A stretch of DNA of 64,000 nucleotides, from contig JAHWDD010000002.1 of assembly GCA_023897205.1 (NCBI GenBank), forward strand, positions 930,001-994,000. The letters are read 5' to 3'. Positions 1-10,711 of the stretch are shown here, piece after piece. Below the pieces are notes generated by a model. That model was not told the origin of the DNA, searched no databases, and saw nothing but the letters and a program-made list of their open reading frames with translations. The translations under genes and the position numbers were made by a program. This stretch comes from Exophiala sp. HKRS030 (taxonomy: Eukaryota; Ascomycota; Eurotiomycetes; Chaetothyriales; Herpotrichiellaceae). Positions within the stretch are counted from its first letter, which is position 1. Each line of letters starts with the position of its first letter.

Positions 1-1433
1 ACAAAGAGCCCAAATAGACCGCAACAAGTTTGCATCACTAATAGCTCCCGCATTAATTGATCCTCCCTCATCGGCCCTCTCCAAACGAGCCATAGATTAA
101 TGATTGTCAAGTTCGAAGTCGTTGATATTCGATTTGTCTTGGGATCAATCGTCACCTGTATTAGCCGAAGCTTTTCGAGCATGAGGAACATGGTGGTTTG
201 AAGCTTGGTTGGGGGCTTTTCCCGAGGCCATGGTGTGACGCTGGGTTCAAGTAGGCCGGTTCTGGCGTTGAATTTGGGTAGTCGATGTCGTGGACAAGGG
301 ATCAGCTTGAATAGCTGTGGCGTACTGTAGACGAAGTTGACGATTTGTGGAATGAGGAGTAACAACAACGTCTTACTGAAATGTGCCATGATCGCCACCA
401 CAGCAAAGGTCATGCCAGCTACATAACAGTACGTGTCGCCAACGAAGACTCTGGCCGGATACTTGTTATGTATGAACAAGGCTATCGAAACGGCCAAGAA
501 CGGTAGAAGGACATATAACGTGAGAAGATGTGAATCTGTGGCGGGATGGGGGTGTGTGGCGTAACCATTCGACAAAACCGGGTTTCCAGGGAAAGGGACC
601 AGATACAGTGATGAATTGAGAATCAAAAGTCCTGCAATGACTAGCGACTGGCCAACTTCGATACCGTTGATTCCAGCAAGAATGTTGATCGAATTTGGTG
701 CAAATATGGACAATGCTGACATGTAAAGGTAGTACAAGAACGAGAGATCGATCAAGCGTGCTCGCCTGGGCATGTATGGAACGAGAAAATTTGGTACCAC
801 AACTGAAGTGACTCCGAAGTCGACGTAATAGACAATAAGAAGTGGCAGAGACGCAATTGCGGGAATGAAGAATTTATGTCGCCATCTCAGATCCAATATA
901 TCGTCCGCCATACCGAGAATGGTGGTTGCTTGGAGAGTGTTCAAAGCCGATTGATAGGAGGATAGTTTTGAATGCGGGAATCGATGCAAGAAACGGCCCG
1001 TCTCGACCTCGGTGACCTCTAGGACGACGTCCCTGTTCCCGCCACCAGACGTTGCGGCAACAATGTCCTTGTAAAATGCGAATGGGATAAATGCCATCAA
1101 CGCTAAGATGTAGACTGAGGCGGCCACCGCTCCCATGGCTTCGGGACTGCGCGTGGTTGTCAGTCATATCAGGGATGCCGGGCGATGTAGATGCACTCAC
1201 ATTTCTTTTGGTGCCAACTTGCTCATATCCCTGCCTCTGAGCCCTGCTTTGACAAATGACGGCCCCGACCAGCGGACAAATGCGTAGGTCATGGAAAAGG
1301 CCAAAGTCGAAAATGCCAGGGAGGCCACAAGAGGAGCACCATCTCCCTTGAACGTGTTGGCAATGACAGACAGCGAGGCTCCGGTAACGAGCAGCAGCGA
1401 CCAGCGCTCTGCATGGCCCAGGCTAGAAGACAT
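1..1433 (-). CDS. ALG7: UDP-GlcNAc:dolichyl-phosphate GlcNAc-1-phosphotransferase, 3' end outside window
   Basis: This enzyme transfers GlcNAc-1-phosphate from UDP-GlcNAc to dolichyl phosphate in the ER membrane, the first step of N-glycan precursor synthesis and the target of tunicamycin. Exon 1 is 1433-1201 and exon 2 runs from 1146 off the left edge; the 54-base intron has donor GTGAGT and acceptor GCAG. Joining gives the family motif KEIPEAMGAV. Further on I read several hydrophobic segments, a DDILDLRWRHK loop, NSINILAGINGIE and FVGDTYCYVAGM, all characteristic of eukaryotic GPT/ALG7 proteins. About 460 residues are visible, close to the usual length, and the frame is still open at position 1, so only a short C-terminus is missing. 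The gene is divergent from SEH1. Identification is firm; exact exon borders are inferred. Confidence 0.93.
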
Positions 1434-2032
1434 ATCGATGGTCTAACTTGCTGGCGTCGGCGGGGATCCGATGCCGTATGTACTCCGTATCGTCAAGGAG
1501 ACTGAAGAGTTTCCAAGAAAAGCTTGCAAATCATCATGAATCAATCTCAGGCGCAACCGAAACTTCAAAGAGAATGACAGGAATACGTATAGCAAAGAGG
1601 ACCACGTGCTGAGAATGAATGGTTCTTTTTTTGGTGAACAGGCCGGACGACAGCTGTCCTTTCTCACAGACGGCCATCTCGGAATATTATTTTTCCGTAA
1701 TCCCGTAACCCCAGCCTTCCTCCCGAACGCCAATCAACGTAGCTCTATTTCAGCCTCCTTGACCTCATCGTCGCCTTTTGAGGGCAAATAGCACAGGCCG
1801 GTTGTTTGACCTTCCCTCAATATTTGTCGACACTGGTTGCGCATTCGCATTCAGAGTCAACGCGCTCCTGTGTTGATACGTGCTTGATCTATTGAGATAC
1901 GCAGAGTCTGTTGACCCGGATGTCAGCGCACTAGATGCAGTCACAAAACGCGTTCAACCATGGCCCCTCTGTCTGTACCTCGAAAGTAACTCAAATCTAG
2001 CTCTACAAACCGACTCCAGACAATCAACCACA
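1434..2032. promoter_or_regulatory. Divergent intergenic region ALG7 / SEH1
   Basis: About 600 bases separate the two divergent starts, so both promoters must lie here. It contains one copy of the TACTCCGTA motif (1491-1499) and pyrimidine-rich stretches. Small open frames in it show no recognisable protein. Confidence 0.5.
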
Positions 2033-3543
2033 ATGGGACGGTCAACGGAATTTGTCACCGGTCACCACGACAGAGTCACGGTCCTCCACACGAATTTCAA
2101 TGGCACGCGCATTCTCACAGCTTCAATCGACCATCGGATCAAAGTATGGCAGCGAGACCCCAAGACTGGGGAGCGCACACTCATCGACACATTCACCGCC
2201 CATGACGCTGACATACGCGATGTTGGTGCTCCTTGATCCCTTCCTGGCACTTCGCTTCATGCATCTTCTTCATCCTCTGCTTCCCCTTTGCTTGTTCCAG
2301 ATCCACCCAATCAAAATAGATCTCTGACCCCTCCGTTCTCTGCCAGGCCAAATTCCTCCACCCAACTCTAGGCTCTCACATAGCCAGCATAGGCAACGAC
2401 CTCAAATTCCATCTCTGGACCGAGGATGTCTCCCAGGCTCCCAACTCGGGCCGCCGCTTTCGTCGCACATCCACGATCCCATCCACTCCCCGTGTCCCCT
2501 TTGTATCCATGGACCTCAAGACCGTCGACAACATTTACACGACTCTGGCTCTGATCGACCGTCAAGGCCTCCTGAGCATCTACGAACCCACAAGCCCCGA
2601 TGATCTCAAGGATTGGACCCTGGTCGACACGTTCAACGTGTGCGGGTCTTCGCCGCCCACGCGCGGCGATGAGACGAGCTTCAAAGTCCGCTTCGACCCA
2701 AACCCGACCCCTCTCGCGTACATGAACAGCCTCTCCGACGACCGCGGCCAATTAAGTCTCGTGGTCAGTGTTCTCAACGAGTTCAAAATCTACCGCTCCG
2801 TCGTGCCCGGCGGAGATTCTTCTTCCACCTCGAGTGGCGTCGGCGCCAACGACGGCGCCAGTCACCGAGTCATGTTCTTCGAAGCCGCGCGGTCAAGACG
2901 ACACCCGGCCCTCATACGAGACGTGGCATGGGCACCCTTCAGCGTCCGAGGGACCGACAGGGTCGTGACGGCGTGCAAAGATGGCGCGGTGCGCGTCTTT
3001 GAATTAGCAGTCACGGAAGCGCCCGAGAGGGGTAGCACGGCCGCAGCCACCAACACCACTGTGACAGATGTTGCGGCACCTGGGAGCGCTGTGCAGAATG
3101 CGTCCACGCGACGACAACAGCCGCAGCAACAGCAACAGCAACAGCAACCACAACAGCATTACCAATCAAGCCTGACGACCGGACTGATCGGTCGAAACTC
3201 CGGTGCGGGTAATCCCTCCGCCGCCTCCGCTTCTGCCTCGACAGCCTCGCGAGCGGCAAGGACCGGCCACGCTTTCCCCTTCCAGACCAACGTCCAGTCA
3301 TCGACCGCGCTGGACGACGCGCACACCGACGCCTGGTCCGTCTCGTTCGACGGCCAGGGTCAGGTCTTGATGAGCAGCGGGTCCGACGGCGTCACCAAGT
3401 TCTGGAGGAAGAGCGTCCAGGACGGCCGGTGGTTGTTGTTTGCGGGGCAAGAGGTGCTCGACACGGACGCGGACACCGACGGGGACGATTTGGATGGCGA
3501 TGACGACGACCACGACCACGACGATGGCGACGATGCCGATTGA
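2033..3543 (+). CDS. SEH1: Nucleoporin SEH1, WD40 protein of the Nup84/Y complex and SEA/GATOR complex
   Basis: SEH1 is a small beta-propeller that binds Nup85 in the nuclear pore Y complex and also works in the vacuolar SEA complex that controls TORC1. Exon 1 is 2033-2221 and exon 2 is 2347-3543, giving about 461 residues. Visible WD-type blades include TASIDHRIKVWQRD near residue 30, GNDLKFHLW after the intron, FKIYR, ACKDGAVRVFEL and SSGSDGVTKFWR near the end. The join reads IRDAKFLHP, as expected for fungal SEH1. The intron donor is GTTGGT, which is not the common GTRNGT, but it is the only join that keeps frame and family sequence. A polyglutamine stretch near 3107-3163 and an Asp/His-rich tail at 3466-3540 make the protein longer than yeast Seh1. 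Only the intron boundary is uncertain. Confidence 0.9.
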
Positions 3544-3869
3544 GTCTTCCTGACGGGTCCCTGACGAAGGGGCCTAGATTTGTGCCGAACTGAATTTGAC
3601 CGTCGATATCAAGTCAAAGCACGGAATGGTGTAATGCTGGATGACACTCGCTGTATATAGTCGAAGATACGTGTATAAAGCCTTGAAGCCATGACATATC
3701 TCACACTGATGGGTTTTATTTTATTCACAAGTAAACTTGTACGGATGGATTCTTCACTGGTACACTTTTTTTCCCAGAATCATCTACCAGATTAACTCTA
3801 GTATTTACCAGGTGGTGTCTCGGGCATCATACAATAAAACATATCAAGAAGCTCCCCGGCTAGAACGAC
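3544..3869. other. Convergent 3' intergenic region SEH1 / RAD4
   Basis: This 326-base stretch lies between two converging stop codons. It is A/T-rich, with several possible polyadenylation signals (for example AATAAAA near 3831), and no credible reading frame. Confidence 0.5.
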
Positions 3870-6800
3870 TCAGCTTTCGAAATAAGGACTGGTGACCACA
3901 GCGCTGTCTCTCCTCAGGCGACGACTGGCCCGTTTAGTCTTTGGCGTCACGACCTCATCCTCATCATCACGATCATCAAGGTCCACTCGAGACTTGGATT
4001 GACGACCTCCTCTCCTCACTCTTGTACTTGTTCTGCGTGTCTGTGTCTTTGTCTGACTTCTTACTCGCCTCACTTCAGTCTTGGCGGTCTTACGTCCAGA
4101 TCGTCGTACTGGTTTGTAGGCATCGTCATCGTTGGTCTCGTCCTCGAGTGATTCTGATTGCTCATCTTCACTTTCATCAGTATCCTGCGCGGTTCTTGAC
4201 ACAGTATTGGAAGGGGTAGGCCCCTGGCGATGAAATTTTGGAATAGAAACTTCAATTCTGGCCTTGGAAGCCGGTATCGCTGGAATGGCCGCACGTTCCA
4301 TTTCTTCCATTTTGGCAGGTTGCAAATCAAAATCGGATTCATTTGGCGCGGATGATAGTTCTGAAGCTGTGGTGGTTTCATCGGCAGCTTGAAGAAGCGA
4401 TTTGTTCTGGCTTACACCATTCGTCTTCGCAGGCGATACTGAGACGGGAGTCGGATATTCATTCAAACCTCGTGATATTCTCATAGATCTGCTTCTTTCG
4501 GCACGAGGTTCGTGGTGAACCATCTCAAGATCTTCTGGGATTGCCAGCTCTTCATCGTCGACGATGAATCCACCGCCAAAATCATCCTCGGCAGCAATTG
4601 GCAGAGCAGCACCCGGCATGTCACCTTCGTCTTCGAGGTTGATCGGTTGGTCCTTGCTGTTCCCAGCGGCGTAAATGGATGTGTCGTCAACGACGTCACC
4701 GTAAGTATCTTGGATACGCTCGCGGATCCTCAAACCCATGACGAATTTTCTCCATAGGTCCAAAACAAGTTTTTCCATCTTCGATTCCTCTTTTTGTCTC
4801 TGCTTCTCGTTGAACTCGGTCCATGCCTCAATGACTGCCTTCTCGTTCTCTTTAGCAACCACTACACCAGTGATCACAGGGACAGCCATCTTGTTGCCAA
4901 ATTCAAAGCCAGTGACCGCTTCAGCAAAGTCGATGTCCAGCTTTTTGCAGATCCTGACAGTCCCTCTCAATGGTACATGGACAGCACCTTTGGGCACCAT
5001 ACTCGGCACGAAGCAATCGATATTGCCGTAAGCGTTCTTCGGAATCACTCCATTTTCGATCGGAGGTGGGATGATGTATTCGGTCTGATCCCATGAGTAC
5101 AAACCCTGGGTTTGCTTCTCACCAGTACGTCTTTCATAATCTTCTGCCTCGCGCTTCCTGGCGAGCGTCACGGCACGAACAGGTACGAGCTTTAACGGCG
5201 CTTCGCCTTCCCTCGGTCTTCGTCCTTCTTTGTGCCATGATTCCGCAGTCAAGCATCGCAGGACATCAGAACGTCGGTAAACGAGCTCTTCTTTCAGGTT
5301 TTCGCCTTTTCCGGAGACGAATTTTCGATCGGGCTCCGCACCAGGCCTCAATGCTTCTTCACGCCTGAGAAAGCGCTCAAGTACAAAATCAGCCGATGCT
5401 TTGAGACTTTGTAAAGTGTCCACGTCATCTTTAACTTCCTTTTTCTCAGGTTCTTGCGGGACGAGGTCATGCGCATCTTCTACATCATCAGCTGGCGTTC
5501 TCAACGCATCTGGACGTTGATAACCACTCATGACTCGCCTAAACCAGTCGTAGTCTTCATAGCGCTTGACTTTACCGTTTTTATTGTAGATAGGAATCTT
5601 CTCCACTGGAAACCGGAACCCCTTAGTCTTACCGGGCCATATCCTCTTCTTGAGATATCTGACAGTAACATCTTTTGCTGTGCCATCGGCGGAGTAAGCA
5701 ATAACATAGGCCATGACGGTTTTGGTTCTGTCTGCTTTGACGCCGCGAGGCTCAAAAGCAGCCAGTATTTCCGGGGTGGAAGCAACAGGAGGGTCAAGCA
5801 CGAGAGGAGAAACTGGCAGCACCTGGTTTGTGATTGGCGATATGGCTTCTGTCCAATAAATCGGATAAGGGTTGTCACGGTCATACTTCTGCGGACGCCT
5901 CTTTGGCATAGTTGGAGTGACATCCACGACCGAATCGTCCTCATTCATACCCGAAGTTGTATCATCTTCTTCGACATCAGTGTCCAGGTTGATGGGTTTG
6001 CTTGTAGTGCCTCTCTGATCTCTAGTAGAAGTACGAGCGTTCGCTTTAACTACTGGCTTTGACTTCGTGATCTCAGATAGAGAAACGGAGTCATCGTGAT
6101 CGGACTCGTAAGAGGATGTGTCAGTATCAGTCTCCGCAGCTTTTGCAGGCTTTCGCGGAAATTGTTGTTCTGCTTTCGTCCAGCCAAAGCCTGTTGGTTG
6201 CAGACTTGCCACAAGTCGAGACTCGATACCAACTGCTCTCAAAAGCGCCGTGAACAGTTGAGCCCCTGCATCCCTTGAGCCTTCACATCGCCGAGCCACT
6301 TCACGGAATTCTTCAATATCCCGAATCCGTTCACCATGTTCTTCTGGATCGTGTTCGTCATTTCGGAATGAGTAGATGATTTGTTTCAGCGCTTGTTTGG
6401 TCCCATAGCCACGCTTCCTAAGACCTGGTGCCGTGATCGCAAACCGCTTCTTCCAGTAAGCCGCGAGAACCTTCATCAAAGAGATTAGCGGATCGCCATT
6501 GCTCATATTCGGCTTGCCTTTCTCCATGCGCTGGCTTGGCCTTCCCCAGTCTCTCTCTTGACGAGCATTGACTGCTTTGCCCTTCCCCATTCTCCGACCC
6601 CTTGACTTTGACTCGGCCTCAGGATCAACCAGTCCACTTGCGACTTTCCACTTCTCAACTTCCTTCTTGATTTGAGGTGGCAATTGGTTGACCAGGGTTT
6701 GCTGAACTATGCTGTCGGATATCCATCGGTTTCGTATTGAGTTATGCCATAGCAATAGTTGGACGTGCATTTGATGTGTTCTCACCCTAGCCTCCTTCTC

Positions 6801-7226
6801 GCGCTTAGTTGGCCCTTTCTTGCCCGTAGTGGCGGCGGTCGCAGTGCCATAGTCAATCTCGTTGTTGTCCTTACGGAACACCAGCTCAATTGGCCCATCG
6901 GCCAGAGGAGTCTGGGCTGGCGTCGCAACAAGTGTGCTAGCGCCCGCATCCTCCCATTCTATTTCATCGTCCTCGTCTTCCTCTTCGTGCTTTGTAGACT
7001 CAGGGTGTTTGACGGCGGGGGAGACATCTTCAAACTCGTCACTGTCCACGTCACTAAGGCTCGATTCGGAGCCATCACTTCCTAGAGAGAAGGCTCTCGG
7101 TTTGTCAGATCCAGGTGTGTTTCTCGATTCCGCGTCGAGCACATCCGACAGTTTTGCCTTCTTGAGTGGCGTGGGCCGAGGGGATGCTGGTGGCGTCGAA
7201 CGCTTTCGCGGGAGGAAAGGTGGCAT
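3870..7226 (-). CDS. RAD4: DNA repair protein Rad4/XPC
   Basis: Rad4, with Rad23, recognises helix-distorting lesions and starts global-genome nucleotide excision repair in the nucleus. The frame is intronless and encodes 1118 residues. The N-terminus is a basic and acidic low-complexity region. The transglutaminase-homology domain includes FTALLRAVGIESRLVASLQP near residues 320-340. BHD1 starts near residue 455 with YPIYWTEAISPITNQVLPV. The BHD2/BHD3 region follows (EGRRPREGEAPLKLVPVR near 650, then NAYGNIDCFVPSMVPKGAVH near 735), which is the classic lesion-contact signature. The C-terminal 280 residues are acidic, then strongly basic and probably disordered. The start at 7226 is the first Met of a KR-rich N-terminus. 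Its promoter is shared with the STEEP1-like gene. Confidence 0.95.
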   Translation of the reverse strand: MPPFLPRKRSTPPASPRPTPLKKAKLSDVLDAESRNTPGSDKPRAFSLGSDGSESSLSDVDSDEFEDVSPAVKHPESTKHEEEDEDDEIEWEDAGASTLVATPAQTPLADGPIELVFRKDNNEIDYGTATAATTGKKGPTKREKEARVRTHQMHVQLLLWHNSIRNRWISDSIVQQTLVNQLPPQIKKEVEKWKVASGLVDPEAESKSRGRRMGKGKAVNARQERDWGRPSQRMEKGKPNMSNGDPLISLMKVLAAYWKKRFAITAPGLRKRGYGTKQALKQIIYSFRNDEHDPEEHGERIRDIEEFREVARRCEGSRDAGAQLFTALLRAVGIESRLVASLQPTGFGWTKAEQQFPRKPAKAAETDTDTSSYESDHDDSVSLSEITKSKPVVKANARTSTRDQRGTTSKPINLDTDVEEDDTTSGMNEDDSVVDVTPTMPKRRPQKYDRDNPYPIYWTEAISPITNQVLPVSPLVLDPPVASTPEILAAFEPRGVKADRTKTVMAYVIAYSADGTAKDVTVRYLKKRIWPGKTKGFRFPVEKIPIYNKNGKVKRYEDYDWFRRVMSGYQRPDALRTPADDVEDAHDLVPQEPEKKEVKDDVDTLQSLKASADFVLERFLRREEALRPGAEPDRKFVSGKGENLKEELVYRRSDVLRCLTAESWHKEGRRPREGEAPLKLVPVRAVTLARKREAEDYERRTGEKQTQGLYSWDQTEYIIPPPIENGVIPKNAYGNIDCFVPSMVPKGAVHVPLRGTVRICKKLDIDFAEAVTGFEFGNKMAVPVITGVVVAKENEKAVIEAWTEFNEKQRQKEESKMEKLVLDLWRKFVMGLRIRERIQDTYGDVVDDTSIYAAGNSKDQPINLEDEGDMPGAALPIAAEDDFGGGFIVDDEELAIPEDLEMVHHEPRAERSRSMRISRGLNEYPTPVSVSPAKTNGVSQNKSLLQAADETTTASELSSAPNESDFDLQPAKMEEMERAAIPAIPASKARIEVSIPKFHRQGPTPSNTVSRTAQDTDESEDEQSESLEDETNDDDAYKPVRRSGRKTAKTEVRRVRSQTKTQTRRTSTRVRRGGRQSKSRVDLDDRDDEDEVVTPKTKRASRRLRRDSAVVTSPYFES

Positions 7227-7573
7227 GGCTGAGGCTTTCTGTGAGGCATGAGAGGATGGACGCGCATTGTCTGATCAGGACGATAAGTTTGGATGCGAGT
7301 AGATATTGTTGCTTCTGACTAGGTGTTTCTTCAAAGCGCATGCAGGACATCAATCGTAGATTGGTGACGTCGCTTACATGTGAGTCAGGGCAGGTGTCGA
7401 TCCCCGCTAATGCCGCCCAGAAATTTGGGCACTGCAGGCTGCGGGGGACTTTGCGAAGAGGCTCCTTCGCAGGATTTTAGGCGGTGCCTGAAAATCCGTG
7501 CGACCAACGCGCCAGCTTTCGAATGAGAAACGTACAGCCAAACACTCTTCCACAAATTTCTGGCACGCTTTCG
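7227..7573. promoter_or_regulatory. Divergent intergenic region RAD4 / STEEP1-like gene
   Basis: About 350 bases lie between two divergent starts and must carry both promoters. An in-frame upstream extension of the STEEP1-like frame exists (from 7484) but looks like leader rather than coding sequence. No clear motif is claimed. Confidence 0.45.
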
Positions 7574-8026
7574 ATGGCCGACGATACCTCTGCGTCGAGC
7601 CCTTCGATCAACTCCTACCACTGTCTCTGCAGTACACTTGTCCTTACTACGGCACTTGATATCCAAAAACTGCCTCATCGCGCAGAGCCTCTACAAGATG
7701 ACGCCCTAATTCTTCCTCCCCCGACCAAGGTCGGTCAATTGGAGGACTTTGAAGTCGATCAAACCTCAGCATCAGTTCTCTTAAACACTGTGTTTGAGCG
7801 TAAACCCATCATAATTCGACGGGAGGATGGATTCGAGAAGAGACGGCTACTGCGCTGCACAAGATGCAAACTAGTCCTTGGATACGGTCTGGACGAGGTG
7901 CAGTCTGGACAGGTACAAGATAATGAAGGTGCGATGTACTTGCTTCCTGGGGGAATGATGACTACGAAAGCGATGAAGGGAGGTGTACGGCCATCGACAC
8001 CGTCTTGGGCACGAGAAAATCCATGA
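7574..8026 (+). CDS. STEEP1 (CXorf56/UPF0428) family protein
   Basis: The 150-residue product starts MADDTSASSPSINSYHCLCS and carries the features of the small conserved STEEP1/CXorf56 family: an N-terminal YHCLCS motif, a KLPHR segment, and a second CxxC pair in LRCTRCKLVLGYG that is likely to bind a metal. In animals the family promotes exit of STING from the ER. Fungi have no STING, so the cellular role here is unknown; an ancient role in membrane trafficking or RNA-related complexes is possible but is only inference. I start at 7574 rather than the upstream in-frame codon at 7484 because family similarity begins just after 7574. It is a single exon, divergent from RAD4 and convergent with the myosin light chain gene 244 bases downstream. 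Confidence 0.8.
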   Translation: MADDTSASSPSINSYHCLCSTLVLTTALDIQKLPHRAEPLQDDALILPPPTKVGQLEDFEVDQTSASVLLNTVFERKPIIIRREDGFEKRRLLRCTRCKLVLGYGLDEVQSGQVQDNEGAMYLLPGGMMTTKAMKGGVRPSTPSWARENP

Positions 8027-8270
8027 AATGCGTTCAGACAATGCAAACACGTTTGAATGATTTTCCTCTTATTCTGAACCACGTAGAATCTGATTGCTGG
8101 CCAAATCTGTACTGTCTAACATTGGGCCGTTTGTGAAAAGTGGTAGAGACAAGCTTGCGCCAAAGCCAACGCTGCAATCAAGTATGCAATTGCTCCCATG
8201 CCGTAAACCATACACTCGTAAGCAAGAACCGCTGAAGCACTCCCTCTGTACGCGCGTGCACACGAGAGTC

Positions 8271-8777
8271 TCAGTTGGCAAGGATGGTGCGGACCAGATC
8301 CATGTAGTTGATCTCTCCACTACTGGTATCAACCGCTTTCAACAATTCATCAACCTCTTCATCGCTCATTTTCTCGCCCAGGTTTGTCAGGATGTACCGT
8401 AATTGGCCCACCCCTATGAAACCGGTCATGTCCTTATCAAATACTTGAAAGCCACGGCAATATTCTTCTGGTTCGCCAGGATCTCTGAAGCCTCCCGGTC
8501 GGTTCAGGACTTTGCTGAAGGAGTCGAAGTCGACTATCCAATTGTTAGCCTACTTCTGCCATAGAAATGTGATATGTATTTGTAGAGTCTCCTTACAATC
8601 ACCACCCACTTGTTTCTCTAGGTCTCTGATTTCTGCAAGAGTCGGGTTTTGTCCACAGGCTCGAAGGAGGTCGCCAAGGGAATCGAGGGCGACGCGTCCA
8701 TTGCCTCGCTTGTCGTACAGGGAGAAGGCTTCTTTGTAGTTGGTGGAAGTCTGCGAGGCAGCATGCGAATTAGCCAT
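8271..8777 (-). CDS. cdc4: Myosin essential light chain, calmodulin-like EF-hand protein (Cdc4/Mlc1)
   Basis: The essential light chain binds IQ motifs of type II and type V myosins and is needed for the cytokinetic ring and septation. Exon 1 is 8777-8597 and exon 2 is 8533-8271, with a 63-base intron (GTAAGG...TAG). The join reads QVGGDFDFDSFSKVLNRP, as in Cdc4 proteins. The product is 147 residues, the usual size. EF-hand-like helices are clear (YKEAFSLYDKRGNGRVALDS near residue 13, then YCRGFQVFDKDMTGFIGVGQ near 80), but most loops lack the full set of calcium ligands, as is normal for essential light chains. The C-terminus INYMDLVRTILAN fits the fourth EF-hand. A very short upstream exon encoding a few residues cannot be excluded. 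Confidence 0.9.
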
Positions 8778-10426
8778 TCTGAATTATGATGGTGAAAAAA
8801 GAGAATGGAGAGTATTTGGGTGTCGATGTCGGCGCCAGAACTTTATATGAGAAACAAAATAAGGACAGACGCAGGAGGTTGCGTGTTGTGTCTCTCAAAT
8901 GGCTGCAATTGGGCTCGGGAGCATCCTTTCTTCCTGCCCTCCTTGTCCCGAATCTGACAATCCATTGGACGAATGAACGCAGGGGACTCACCATCTTGTT
9001 AAACTGCAGGCCCAATTGTAACAGTGAATCTTTCTATGCTAACGTGAGGTTTGAGGGATCGATTGCGATATTTTGAGGTACAGGTCGAGTAGAAGGTGAG
9101 TGCGGTGTGAAATAAAAAGGTGAGGCTCTCCTGAAGCAGTGTTGACACTTAGATGAGCCTTGCAATCCTCGGGGGCTTGATCCACGTCTCTTGCATCCCT
9201 GTCGATAGGCGGTGTCGGTTACCCAGCCAACACAGCCTAGAACAACACCAGTACGAGTACGGCGTACCCCGTATGGGCGCGAGCATTCATACAATTCTCC
9301 CGTTGACAGAGGCAGCGATCATAGTCAATTATGCTTGTTCGTTCTTCGATCTTACGAGTCCATCAGCCTCGTTGTCGTCCTCCTCCTCCTCCTCCTCCTC
9401 CTCCTCCTCCTCCTCCTCCTCCTCCTCCACCTTTGCCTAGCGAAAAGATCGCATTGGCTATACCAACGCACACCCTCAGAATCTTCTGCTCCCGCTTAGG
9501 CATCAGCCGGAAGAGAAGGTGCATCACGACCATTGATTATTACCCATGTCAAAATGCTGCGTAGTATCACGAAACAAAAGATGATCTATCTTCTGAGTAC
9601 CAACATCATCACCCGAAGATGCCAGATCGTTTGTCTTTTTACCACCCTAGCTCATCCGCCTCGTGGGGATCATGAGGCTCTTCACGTGGGCCAACAATTT
9701 CAATATTCACGCAAACCGCGGAAGTGTTACCGGAAGACTCGCAACCAGTATGTTCGATGCAGAGACTTGTGGTAGGCCCGCCTGATGGCCCTCAGGCGAC
9801 TTCTCGGGATTTTCTTTGGGATTTGGCGTATCCTTGTCAAACGCAGATTTCTTCCGGAGGCAAGGCCGAGAAGACTCCCTTCTGACTAAACATACAGGTC
9901 CGCCAACCTCCGGTTAGGGACCTATCGCATTGACGAGGCGGAACGATCACGACTTGTTATGCCAGTAAACGGTAAGGGTCAGTCGATCCAATACGGCTAC
10001 ATCGCGCGGCTGCTCATTCCCCTGTTCCCTACCTATGGAGTAACCCTACCTAACATACGGGTGAGAGATTTCGCGTATACGCAATGTGACGATTCAAAAC
10101 ATTTAACCAGAACTCATACCAATGTACCAGCAATCCAGCGCGTGATTGGCGATTTCGCCTGTTTGTAAGGATCCCCCCTCCTTGACGTTGCAATCTGCGT
10201 GCCAGGATTCTGCTCGGTAGTGTGTCTCAAAAAAGCTTGCGTCAAACACTCTGGATCAATACATGCGGGTCTCATGATAAGGGGATATAGATACCTCCCT
10301 CGTCGCTCGAGATATTACGCATCGCGCATACGTCCTTTTCTCATGGTCTGGTTCTTTTCCAAATCCTTCTGTTTTCTGCGCTGAACACTTGCAGAATTGA
10401 CAATCGGCAAACTTTGTATCGAACCC
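8778..10426. other. Gene-poor intergenic stretch upstream of the myosin light chain gene
   Basis: This 1.65 kb region holds the promoter of the light chain gene, a TCC microsatellite (9378-9428) and no frame with recognisable protein similarity. Open frames across the microsatellite are poly-Ser, poly-Leu or poly-Pro artefacts. Confidence 0.5.
9378..9428 (+). repeat. (TCC)17 microsatellite
   Basis: Seventeen uninterrupted TCC units are visible. They lie in non-coding sequence and are likely to vary in length between strains. Confidence 0.97.
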
Positions 10427-10711
10427 ATGGCTTCCAGTAGCATGGAAGAGAGACCTGCCTGTAACCGCGCCCGGTCGACATCAGGCTCCACCAGCGCCTC
10501 TTCGACGTCCGAGATGCACGTCAAGATCACCAAGCAAATGCGCATACAACAAGATCGCTGGGCGGAATGGCAACAGAAACAGATTGCGCTGTTCCAAGAA
10601 GCCGCTATGGCCCCAGACACCGAAGACTCCTTACGAAAACGAATCACGTCGAAACGACCACATCTTCACCTCGACAAAGTCTCGTCTACTCTACGAAGGC
10701 TTCGAGGTTAG
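10427..10711 (+). CDS. Possible small hypothetical protein
   Basis: This 94-residue frame starts MASSSMEERPACNRARSTSG, has a Ser/Thr-rich N-terminus and then an amphipathic, helix-like middle (KITKQMRIQQDRWAEWQQKQ). I recognise no family. The ATG has an acceptable context (CCCATGG). A possible acceptor (TTGCAG) just upstream could make it the last exon of a longer gene, but I see no convincing upstream exon. It may equally be a chance frame. Confidence 0.25.
   Translation: MASSSMEERPACNRARSTSGSTSASSTSEMHVKITKQMRIQQDRWAEWQQKQIALFQEAAMAPDTEDSLRKRITSKRPHLHLDKVSSTLRRLRG

Noticed and set aside
9212..9564. Frames across the TCC microsatellite encoding poly-Ser, poly-Leu and poly-Pro
   Set aside because: All three forward phases are open because of the repeat itself; flanking residues have no coding character.
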